The position numbers were made by a program, and so were the translations under genes. Positions 1-6,756 of a DNA stretch of 21,737 nucleotides are shown here, in pieces. The notes under the pieces are model-generated. The model had not been told where the DNA came from, did no database searches, and saw nothing but the letters and a program-made list of their open reading frames with translations. The stretch covers positions 1-21,737 of the forward strand of contig JABXJV010000145.1 in NCBI GenBank assembly GCA_013375355.1. Reading direction: 5' to 3'. Numbering within the stretch: the stretch's first letter is position 1; every line of letters starts with the position of its first letter. Source of the DNA: Candidatus Helarchaeota archaeon. GTDB taxonomy: Archaea > Asgardarchaeota > Lokiarchaeia > Helarchaeales > JABXJV01.

Positions 1-528
1 ATATCGCCTTTTACAAGTTTTCGCATTATTGTCGAATGATCTATATATGAAAAAAAATTAAATTTTTAATAAGTATTTTTTTATTCAGGGCGGATTCTAT
101 CAAGGTTTTTAAATTATATTAGTTAATAATTTGGGAATTTTTTAAGAATTATATTTGTTTTAAGGAACTTATAGTAATTTTATTTAATTATATTCGAATT
201 TTGGATTAAATTATATAGATAATAGGAAACGAAATTATATTGAATTAAATATCCCAATAATATTAGATCAAGGTAAAAATTTATTACCAAAAAAAAATTT
301 TAGAAAAGTATTTTCTCCAGATATCTTTTATAAAAAAATTGACTTGAATAAAATATGTTATGATACTTGTGAGGTGACATAAAAGCAATATCTTTATAAA
401 AACTAAATGATCTTTTAATAACAACAAATATATGTTTCAAAAACAAAATAAAAAACCAAAATTTTAAAGATAGAAAATTTGAAGAGATCCAAATCTCTAA
501 ATCGAAAATAGATAAGAAAAAATAAAAT
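1..528. other. AT-rich intergenic stretch with possible gene edges
   Basis: No convincing complete gene is visible here. At the extreme left, a minus-strand ATG at 26 opens a frame reading MRKLVKGD that runs off the window; it could be the 5' end of a gene, but eight codons cannot establish this. A plus-strand frame from 188 to a TAA at 380-382 stays open for 64 codons and has a protein-like middle (for example IPIILDQGKNLLP) but no ATG; it may be a gene remnant or chance. The right part holds the histone promoter. The long minus-strand frame through 300-749 overlaps the histone and has AT-rich, non-protein-like composition. Confidence 0.4.
461..498 (+). promoter_or_regulatory. Putative histone promoter with small inverted repeat
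   Basis: A TATA-like ATTTTAAA lies at 461-468, which would place transcription start near 490. An inverted repeat, AGAGAT-CCAA-ATCTCT (483-498), straddles that predicted start and could be an operator or a leader hairpin. This is inferred from position and pattern only. Confidence 0.35.
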
Positions 529-543
529 TTGAAGGGAAGAAAA

Positions 544-759
544 ATGGCAAAGAAAAGATATTTTGCTTGGAGCCCTTTGAGGCGAGTAATGAGAGATTCT
601 GGAGCAAAAATCGTCGCCAGAGACGCGCTTGCACACCTAATAGCATGGCTACAAGACGAGTCGGTTAGAATCTCAAAAAGAGCATATGTTTTAACCAAAC
701 ATGCTAGAAGAAAGAAAATCACAAAAGGAGACATTGTGTTAGCAATCAAAGGGTATTAA
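544..759 (+). CDS. Archaeal histone (single histone fold)
   Basis: This 71-residue protein is an archaeal histone of the HMfA/HMfB type, which dimerises and wraps DNA. The sequence shows the whole fold: a short first helix (about 9-17, SPLRRVMRDSG), a long central helix (about 24-50, ALAHLIAWLQDESVRIS and on), then the typical THARRKKITKGDIVLAIK end, where the R-K-K-I-T loop binds DNA and the D pairs with an earlier Arg. The length matches the 66-72 residues usual in the family and there is no tail. A TTG at 529 would add five residues, but the ATG at 544 is better: a GAAGGGA purine run lies about seven bases upstream. The gene stands alone, with divergent or convergent neighbours. A run of eight T at 778-785 follows. 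Confidence 0.95.
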   Translation: MAKKRYFAWSPLRRVMRDSGAKIVARDALAHLIAWLQDESVRISKRAYVLTKHARRKKITKGDIVLAIKGY

Positions 760-777
760 ACCAATTCTTTCAATTCC

Positions 778-785
778 TTTTTTTT
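778..785 (+). terminator. T-run terminator after histone gene
   Basis: Eight consecutive T residues 18 bases past the histone stop fit archaeal intrinsic termination, which needs a T-rich non-template strand rather than a hairpin. Inferred from position. Confidence 0.4.
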
Positions 786-883
786 CAATATATTTAGACA
801 TTAATCAATAGATATCCTTTCCCTATTCAGTGATTCCTTTTATAATATTAGTGTAAATGGAAAGAAAGGAGAATATATTACAT

Positions 884-1552
884 TTATTTTTGATATTCAA
901 TCGGATCAATTAGTCCTGCATCTTCAAAGCCTTTAATGCGCAATAGACAAGAATCACATTGCCCACAAGCTTTTTTCCCGCCTTTATAACAACTCCAAGT
1001 CTTTTTATATGGAACACTTAATTTAGACCCGAGTTGAATAATCTCTCTTTTATCCATCCGAATTATTGGAGTTTCAATTTTAATATTTTGGGCTTTTGAG
1101 CCTAGTTTGATGGCTTTTTGCATGGCGTTAACATATTCAGGACGACAATCAGGATAACCAGAATAATCGATGAAATTCATACCTGCGAATATAGTATCAG
1201 CCCCGATTACCTCTGCATAAGCAGCTGCAAATGCTAAAAAGATGGTATTTCTCATAGGCACATATGTAATAGGAATTTCACTTGTCATCTCTTCAATTTC
1301 TCTGTCTATAGGAACTTCAATATTTTGATCCGTAAGAGCTGAACCCCCAATTTGAGTTAGATCAACCTTTAATATCTTATGTTCCTTAGCCCCTACTGAG
1401 CTTGCAATATTTTTGGCGGCGTCTAGTTCTTTTTTATGTCTTTGCCCATAATCAAAAGAGAGAGCATATACTTCATAACCTTGATTCTTTGCATAATAAA
1501 TTACCGTCGAGGAATCCAATCCTCCTGAAAGTAAACATACTGCCTTTCTCAA
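884..1552 (-). CDS. queC: 7-cyano-7-deazaguanine (preQ0) synthase QueC
   Basis: QueC converts 7-carboxy-7-deazaguanine to preQ0 with ammonia and ATP. In archaea preQ0 is inserted at tRNA position 15 and becomes archaeosine. The N-terminal PP-loop motif SGGLDSS (residues 9-15) binds ATP, and the C-terminal zinc site is complete: C188, C196, C199 and C202 in the SC-x7-CGQCDSC arrangement. The length of 222 residues is normal. It is the last gene of a three-gene operon; queD ends 13 bases upstream. The start ATG follows directly on the queD-queC gap. Nothing is missing or fused. Confidence 0.96.
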   Translation of the reverse strand: MRKAVCLLSGGLDSSTVIYYAKNQGYEVYALSFDYGQRHKKELDAAKNIASSVGAKEHKILKVDLTQIGGSALTDQNIEVPIDREIEEMTSEIPITYVPMRNTIFLAFAAAYAEVIGADTIFAGMNFIDYSGYPDCRPEYVNAMQKAIKLGSKAQNIKIETPIIRMDKREIIQLGSKLSVPYKKTWSCYKGGKKACGQCDSCLLRIKGFEDAGLIDPIEYQK

Positions 1553-1565
1553 TTAATTTTCCTCT

Positions 1566-2030
1566 TTAAAAATCTCCATATGCAGCCCAAGAGCCGGTAT
1601 TTTCATTAAGCATTATTTGAAATTTGTTTACAGAAAGCTTTTCTTTTAAAATTGAATAGATATATTGGGCAATACATTCTGCTGTTGTGGCATCAATTGG
1701 GATTTGGGCAATATCTTCTTTAGGAATGGAATAAAATTTTTCGGTTTTTTCAATTTTAATATCTAAATTATTTCCATTTTCATTGACATGGATAGCAGGA
1801 TTTTTCATGGGGAGAATTAATTTATGATCTAAATGTTGTATCGATTCTTGAATTATCTTTTTTACTTCTAAAAAATCAATAATCATAGAATTTTTATCCA
1901 AATTTCCAAGAATCTCAATTTGAACGTAATAATTGTGCCCATGTATTCTAGAACACTTATCATGTTCAATTAAAAAGTGGGCTGCACTAAAATTCAGTTT
2001 TGGATCATCCAAAATTAATTTGTGACTCAT
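1566..2030 (-). CDS. queD: 6-carboxytetrahydropterin synthase QueD (PTPS family)
   Basis: QueD turns dihydroneopterin triphosphate into 6-carboxy-tetrahydropterin, the second committed step of the preQ0 pathway. The zinc ligands are visible as H18 (in FSAAHF) and H30/H32 (in CSRIHGHNY); C26 is the catalytic cysteine of that CxxxHGH motif. D68-H69 (LDHK) supplies the other catalytic pair and E143 near the C-terminus binds the pterin, as is typical of the family. At 154 residues it is slightly longer than the bacterial 120-residue form, with an inserted stretch about 75-100. It lies between queE (14 bases upstream) and queC (13 bases downstream) on the same strand, so co-transcription is very likely. 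A member acting in another pterin route is possible, but the neighbours argue for QueD. Confidence 0.94.
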   Translation of the reverse strand: MSHKLILDDPKLNFSAAHFLIEHDKCSRIHGHNYYVQIEILGNLDKNSMIIDFLEVKKIIQESIQHLDHKLILPMKNPAIHVNENGNNLDIKIEKTEKFYSIPKEDIAQIPIDATTAECIAQYIYSILKEKLSVNKFQIMLNENTGSWAAYGDF

Positions 2031-2044
2031 ATTATCTCATCTCA

Positions 2045-2845
2045 TCATAAATATCCTAAAAATTTATGAGTTTGAACAGAAATACCTATTTGATCCGGGG
2101 AAAGATACTTAGCAGCGGCTTCTGTTAATTTGCATATGTGTTGAAAATTGGGAATTGACTCTTTATTTTTCTTTGAACTTACTATTTGAATAGCCAATGG
2201 CACATTTAATTCTGATAATCGACTCGCATACCATTGAATATTCTCAATTTTAGTAGAACTTGTCACCACTACTTTAGCAAAAATCATCTTTTGTGCATTT
2301 ACAAAATATTTAATTGTCTGAAATTCTTGATCCACTATCTTTTTCCAATCTTTAGATTTAATAGCAGTATCATCCTTTATATCACAGCAACAATAATCAA
2401 AAAATTCGACAACTCTTTTAGCATTTTCAGGTAAAGATCCATTGGTTTCAAGGTAAAGTTTAAAATCTGATAATTTTTCTGCTAACTCGTATAAAAAATC
2501 TATTTGATAAAGTGGTTCTCCACCTGTAACAGAAATTGAATGCATATCAGGGCTAGAGATTTCATGAATCCAATTTAGAATTAATTCCACATCAGCAGGA
2601 TTAGGCAGTTTGATAAAATTGGCACTTCCAGGAGTCTTTTTTACTTTAAAATTTTCAATTTTCAAAGCTTGCGCGGAGGGTGAATCACACCAAATACACG
2701 GATTCGAGTCTTTAGCAAAATTACAACCTGCAAAACGGATGAAGCTTTGTCTTTTACCGTAGCAACTACCTTCCACTGCAAACCCTTCACCTTGAAATGA
2801 AGAGAATATTTCTGCTAAGTATCCAGGCATCCATAGATCCTTCAA
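2045..2845 (-). CDS. queE: 7-carboxy-7-deazaguanine synthase QueE (radical SAM)
   Basis: QueE is the radical SAM enzyme that rearranges 6-carboxytetrahydropterin to 7-carboxy-7-deazaguanine. The N-terminus carries the family hallmark (EIFSSFQGEGF, residues 12-22), then the 4Fe-4S motif in the modified QueE spacing: C41, C50 and C53 (C-x8-C-x2-C, ending CIWCD) instead of CxxxCxxC. SVTGGEPLYQ is the SAM-binding GGE motif and YLETNGSLP follows. The length of 266 residues is near the archaeal norm. It is the first gene of the operon queE-queD-queC. The pathway's first enzyme (GTP cyclohydrolase) and the tRNA transglycosylase are not in this window. ATG at 2845 is supported by a GGATC purine run just upstream. 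Confidence 0.95.
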   Translation of the reverse strand: MKDLWMPGYLAEIFSSFQGEGFAVEGSCYGKRQSFIRFAGCNFAKDSNPCIWCDSPSAQALKIENFKVKKTPGSANFIKLPNPADVELILNWIHEISSPDMHSISVTGGEPLYQIDFLYELAEKLSDFKLYLETNGSLPENAKRVVEFFDYCCCDIKDDTAIKSKDWKKIVDQEFQTIKYFVNAQKMIFAKVVVTSSTKIENIQWYASRLSELNVPLAIQIVSSKKNKESIPNFQHICKLTEAAAKYLSPDQIGISVQTHKFLGYL

Positions 2846-3322
2846 TTTATTTTTAATTTATTTTAGATTTGTATATTAAAACCCTTTTTAAAAACTTTAT
2901 TTGTCAAATATAAGCGCTCTTTTTAAAAAAGAATCTTGAGTTCCTCTCTTATTTTTATCGACAAAAAATAAAACAGTCTAGAATTTTACTGTTTTGAAAT
3001 GTTTTAGTAATTTCGTGTAAAATAAAATTTAATGAATAACTAAATAAATTATGAATTTTAATTCGTTACAAAATTTGTAAAACAATTCATTTTTTCTCTC
3101 AACCAGATTAATTATTAAAATCAAATTATTAAAAATATTAAATTTTCAAATATTTCCAATAAAAAAATAGAGCCTTTAAATGTTTTTATCGTGATTTTTT
3201 ACATTTTATTTCTAATATGATAATTATTTATTTAGAATTTGCTTTTAATTTAATAATTATATCAAATACCAAAACAAAAACCTTAAATATTTGCCCCTTT
3301 AAACCTATAACGAGGGTCAAAT
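2846..3322. other. Intergenic stretch with divergent promoters
   Basis: No gene is visible. The left edge should hold the promoter of the que operon (a TTTTTAAAA box around 2885-2897 on the minus strand). An 8-bp inverted repeat, AAAACAGT (2970-2977) and ACTGTTTT (2988-2995) with a 10-base spacer, stands in the middle. The right edge holds the promoter of the CBS gene. The rest is very AT-rich with frequent stops in all frames. Confidence 0.5.
3283..3317 (+). promoter_or_regulatory. TATA box and Shine-Dalgarno of the CBS gene
   Basis: TTAAATAT at 3283-3290 preceded by an A-rich BRE-like stretch is a good archaeal TATA box. Its centre is about 36 bases before the ATG at 3323, giving a short leader that contains GAGGG (3312-3316), seven bases before the start codon. 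Confidence 0.5.
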
Positions 3323-3709
3323 ATGAATTTAACCGATATAAAAGCGAAAGAAATTATGGTATCAAAACTAATCACATCCGCTCCAGATGAGAAAGTTGGC
3401 TCAACGGATATTTTAATGGTTAGGAGAGGTATTGGTTGCCTATTAATAACCAGTGGTGAAAAATTAGTCGGAATTTTAACAAACCGAGACATTGTTAGAC
3501 TTAAAAACAGTACAGACACGATTCATAAGACTGTTGCTCAAATTATGACGAAAAACCCGATGACTATAACCTCTGATACCAATTTGAAAGAAATTATTAA
3601 AATTATGGTTACCCATTCAATAGAACACCTGCCTGTAGTTGAAAATGGAAAATTGGTTGGTTTAATTGGCCATAATCAAATTTTTAGGTCTCTTATAAAA
3701 GTATTATAA
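3323..3709 (+). CDS. Two-CBS-domain protein
   Basis: This 128-residue protein consists of a CBS pair (Bateman module) and nothing else. The first CBS domain spans about 8-62 and includes CLLITSGEKLVGILTNRDIV; the second spans about 70-127 and includes the IMTKNPMTI opening and HLPVVENGKLVGLIGHNQI. Such pairs bind adenosyl nucleotides (AMP, ATP, SAM) and act as energy or cofactor sensors, usually by binding another protein. The partner cannot be told from the sequence; the neighbours are a small membrane protein on the opposite strand and a thioesterase. The ATG is supported by an upstream GAGGG. Confidence 0.9.
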   Translation: MNLTDIKAKEIMVSKLITSAPDEKVGSTDILMVRRGIGCLLITSGEKLVGILTNRDIVRLKNSTDTIHKTVAQIMTKNPMTITSDTNLKEIIKIMVTHSIEHLPVVENGKLVGLIGHNQIFRSLIKVL

Positions 3710-3745
3710 AAAAATTTTATTACTTTCTAATTTTAATTAAAATTT

Positions 3746-3943
3746 TTAAGCCTTGATTTCCTCTGGTTCTGGTTCTGTGAACGCTTCATATAATAAATAA
3801 ACACCAGATAGAATAAACATTATAGGTATAATTACACCAATAGTTAATAATACACCACTTAAAATAAATAAAATAAGAAATATTCCTCCAAAAGCTAAGA
3901 TTATTATCCCTAGAATTAATTCAGTCTTATAAAATTGAACCAC
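3746..3943 (-). CDS. Small two-TM membrane protein
   Basis: This 65-residue protein has two closely spaced hydrophobic helices (about 9-31 and 33-53) and an acidic, proline-rich C-terminal end (EPEPEEIKA). No family is recognised. The start is a GTG at 3943 with no Shine-Dalgarno; a TTATAATA box at 3961-3972 lies about 24 bases upstream, which would fit a leaderless transcript. It stands alone, converging with the CBS gene. The hydrophobic/acidic pattern is protein-like, but the short length leaves doubt. Confidence 0.6.
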   Translation of the reverse strand: MVQFYKTELILGIIILAFGGIFLILFILSGVLLTIGVIIPIMFILSGVYLLYEAFTEPEPEEIKA

Positions 3944-4052
3944 AATTTTAATTATATTGAGTATTATTATAACTTTTTTGGAATCCTAAATAAAATCCAC
4001 AAAATTCTTTAAATCCGAATTCAAAATAAGATTTAATAGTTGGGACAAAATT

Positions 4053-4460
4053 ATGATGAAAGATCTGCCTATAGATTCAAAAGAATTTCACTCATTTGGT
4101 GATTTGATAGGTTTAAAATTCACGGAGGTTAAGAAAGGATATAGTCAATGCGTTATTGATGTAAATAAAAAGTTATTCAACCCCCATAACGTGTTGCACG
4201 GAGGAGTTTTATATTCAATGGCCGATACTGGTATGGGTGGGGCAGTTTATCCCTATTTAGAAAAAGGAGAGCTGTGTGCAACAGTAGAAATTAAGATTAC
4301 ATATTTTTCAGCTGTAAAATCAGGCAAAGTTGTATGTGATACCCAAGTAATTCATAAAAGGAAAAAAATTGTTATTTTGGAGTCAGAAATAAAGCATAAT
4401 AATCAGCTTATAGCAAAGGCTATCGGAACATACTCAATCTTCAAGGTCCGAAATGTTTAA
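4053..4460 (+). CDS. PaaI-type hotdog thioesterase
   Basis: This is a hotdog-fold acyl-CoA thioesterase of the PaaI/YbgC-like group, hydrolysing an acyl- or aryl-CoA thioester in the cytoplasm. The diagnostic N-P-H-N-V-L-H-G-G-V segment (about 47-56) carries the HGG motif at the start of the hot-dog helix, followed by a catalytic acid in the MADTGMGG region (about 60-67, usually D/E), and the VEIKITYFSAVKSGKV strand pair that ends in the family's usual K/G turn. The length of 135 residues is normal. The start may be the first or second of two adjacent ATGs (4053/4056). The DUF998-like gene starts six bases after its stop, so the two are probably translated together. The exact substrate cannot be read from the sequence. 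Confidence 0.88.
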   Translation: MMKDLPIDSKEFHSFGDLIGLKFTEVKKGYSQCVIDVNKKLFNPHNVLHGGVLYSMADTGMGGAVYPYLEKGELCATVEIKITYFSAVKSGKVVCDTQVIHKRKKIVILESEIKHNNQLIAKAIGTYSIFKVRNV

Positions 4461-4466
4461 GTTTAG

Positions 4467-5105
4467 GTGTTGAAGAAATTGGAGTGGAATCCTTTGAAGT
4501 GGCCTTTTTATTGTATTGCTGGCATCGCATCTATCGTGTTTTTTTTCGTCTTTAGTTATATATCTTTCCTTCACTTTCCAATAAACTATTCAATATTTAC
4601 AAATTATGTTTCTGAGTTGGGTAATTCATTAAGAAATCCTAATGGTGCCATCTATTTCAACATAGGAGTAATTTTTACGGGAATTGCTCTTTTTCCATTC
4701 TTTATTGGTTTACATTTATGGTATTCAGAAGTTACTTGGAGGACCACCCTTATAATCATTTCTCAATTATTAGGTTTTGGTGCGGCTTTCTCGGTAATAA
4801 TGGTTGGTTTTTTTCCGGAGCATTTAATTACCGCTCATTTATTCTGGAGTTATCTTTTTTTCATATTGCTTCTTATATTTACCCTTTTAATTTCAATCTC
4901 TTTATTTACCCATCCCGATTTCAATCAAATAATAAGTATTTTTGGGTTTGTAATCGTAGCTCTTTATGTATTATTTTTCTATCTAGTGATAAATAATCTG
5001 TTTATAGGGTTCAATTATTTACTGGAATGGCTGATGGTGATTTTAGTTTTTACTTTATTTGGATTGATTACATTTAATATGTACAAATTAAAATATCAAT
5101 CATAA
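4467..5105 (+). CDS. DUF998-like six-TM membrane protein
   Basis: This 212-residue protein has about six transmembrane helices (roughly 13-35, 61-83, 92-115, 124-147, 153-176, 184-206). The first loop holds the signature typical of DUF998 proteins: NYVSELGN (46-53), then NPNGAIYFNIGVIFTG (57-72). The FFPEH (115-119) after helix 3 also fits that family. The function of DUF998 is unknown. Start codons GTG 4467 or TTG 4470 are both possible; either lies just after the thioesterase stop, pointing to translational coupling. Family assignment rests on motif memory and is moderately sure; that it is an integral membrane protein is certain. Confidence 0.78.
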   Translation: MLKKLEWNPLKWPFYCIAGIASIVFFFVFSYISFLHFPINYSIFTNYVSELGNSLRNPNGAIYFNIGVIFTGIALFPFFIGLHLWYSEVTWRTTLIIISQLLGFGAAFSVIMVGFFPEHLITAHLFWSYLFFILLLIFTLLISISLFTHPDFNQIISIFGFVIVALYVLFFYLVINNLFIGFNYLLEWLMVILVFTLFGLITFNMYKLKYQS

Positions 5106-5169
5106 ATTTTAATTTATTAAAAGACGAATACTGAAAAAATTTTTATCAAGAGAATTTAAAAATAAATAA

Positions 5170-6573
5170 ATGATAAATTCCTCATTTAATCAACAGAAAT
5201 TACGCATCAAAGCTGCGGCTATCTCAATTATATTACATATTTTTTTACTTTCGATTAAACTAATAGTTGGTTTTTTATCGAATAGTTTAAGTATAATCGC
5301 TTTAGCCGCAGATTCTGGCTTTGATTTAATCGCATCATTTGCAACCTACTGGGGAATATTGCAGATATCAAAACCCGCAGATTTAGAACATCCATATGGT
5401 CATGGTAAATACGAATTCTTAGCCAGCGTCTTTCAGGCAGTTATTCTTTTTAGCACAGCAATTTTAATAATCGTAGATGCGATGTTTCGACTAATATATG
5501 TACCCGAAATTTCAATCAACTTATATTCCTTTGCTATTATGATAATAGGAATTGTAACTAATATCTTTTTGAATAGATATTTATTAAAGATAAGTAGAAA
5601 AACAAATAGTTTAGCTTTAGAAGCTAATTCGATTAATTCCTTATCAGATATCTTAAATTACATTATAGTTTTCGTAGGTTTAGTCCTTATTGTGTATTTA
5701 GATATGATTGTATTAGATGCAATAATTGCTTTCGTGATTTCTCTATTTGTTTTTTATGGTGGACTAAAATTATCAAAGAAAGCGGTAGGAGGGTTATTAG
5801 ATAAAGTCCCTCGTGAAGTAAAAATTGATCGAATAAAAGAAATTAGTGAATCAATTGATGAAGTTTTAGAGACTCATTCTATTAGAATGAGAGCTTCTGG
5901 ACCATATATTTTTATAGATCTTCATGTAACGGTTGCTGCAGCTCAATCAGTTCAATTTTCTCACTTTTTGACTCAAAGGATAGAAAAAGAGATAAAAAAA
6001 GAATTTCCCTCGGTTACAGATATTTTGGCGCACATCGAACCACAAAAAATTATGAGTTCGGAAGTTAAAAACAATATTAAAAGAAAAATATTGGAGCTTA
6101 AAGAGGTTCAGAGATGTCATCATATCCATTTTGGCTCCACAGAGGATGGGTATTTTCTGGATTGTCATGTAATTGTCGATGGGATGGCCTCATTAGATTA
6201 TGTACATGGCATTACTAAAAAAATTGAAGAAAATCTAAAAGATGAAATAAAAAGCAAATTAAACATTGAAAAAATCGATATCCTTGTACATGCGGAACCC
6301 TCTGATGATTTCTATAGAAAAGATTTAATTGATGATATCACTCATGTTGTCAAAAATGTTTCTGTGGTTGAAAACTGTCATAATATTAATATTAGAGTCG
6401 AAGAAAAGGAAATTCTATGTAGTCTACATATAATTGTAAAAAAAGATATAAATATTAATGAGGGGCATGAAATTTCCAATATGATCGAAAAGATTGTGGA
6501 AGCCAAATTAAAAGAAGTATCTGATGAGAAACCATTCAATATCACCATACATATAGAACCATTTGAACATTAA
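5170..6573 (+). CDS. Cation diffusion facilitator transporter with three C-terminal domains
   Basis: This is a CDF-family metal/proton antiporter of the inner membrane. The N-terminal half (about 1-205) has six transmembrane helices. The helix-2 metal motif is D48-x3-D52 (ADSGFD), as in iron/manganese-type members, and the loop HPYGHGKYE (74-82) is canonical. In helix 5 the usual H/D-x3-D is N156-x3-D160 (NSINSLSD), so one ligand is changed. The C-terminal half contains three consecutive copies of the cytosolic dimerisation domain, each closing with the same phrase: HIEP (288-291), HAEP (374-377) and HIEP (461-464). Most family members are about 290-320 residues with one copy; this one is 467. 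The metal is not predictable with confidence. It appears to be a single-gene unit. Confidence 0.9.
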   Translation: MINSSFNQQKLRIKAAAISIILHIFLLSIKLIVGFLSNSLSIIALAADSGFDLIASFATYWGILQISKPADLEHPYGHGKYEFLASVFQAVILFSTAILIIVDAMFRLIYVPEISINLYSFAIMIIGIVTNIFLNRYLLKISRKTNSLALEANSINSLSDILNYIIVFVGLVLIVYLDMIVLDAIIAFVISLFVFYGGLKLSKKAVGGLLDKVPREVKIDRIKEISESIDEVLETHSIRMRASGPYIFIDLHVTVAAAQSVQFSHFLTQRIEKEIKKEFPSVTDILAHIEPQKIMSSEVKNNIKRKILELKEVQRCHHIHFGSTEDGYFLDCHVIVDGMASLDYVHGITKKIEENLKDEIKSKLNIEKIDILVHAEPSDDFYRKDLIDDITHVVKNVSVVENCHNINIRVEEKEILCSLHIIVKKDININEGHEISNMIEKIVEAKLKEVSDEKPFNITIHIEPFEH

Positions 6574-6756
6574 TAAACATGAATTCCTAATTTTTGTTCT
6601 TATATTTTAAATTTAGTATTAAGGGTTATGATTTATAAAATAATTTTCTTTTAAAATTATAATTTGTAAAAAATTACTCTGAATATTTTTAGAAAATATA
6701 ATAAATACCATAATTAGATAAAAAATAGATATAATTAAAAAAATTGAGGGATTTTC

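Noticed and set aside
300..749. 149-codon minus-strand frame
   Set aside because: It lies opposite the histone gene and is dominated by F, I, L and K from AT-rich DNA, with no recognisable domain.
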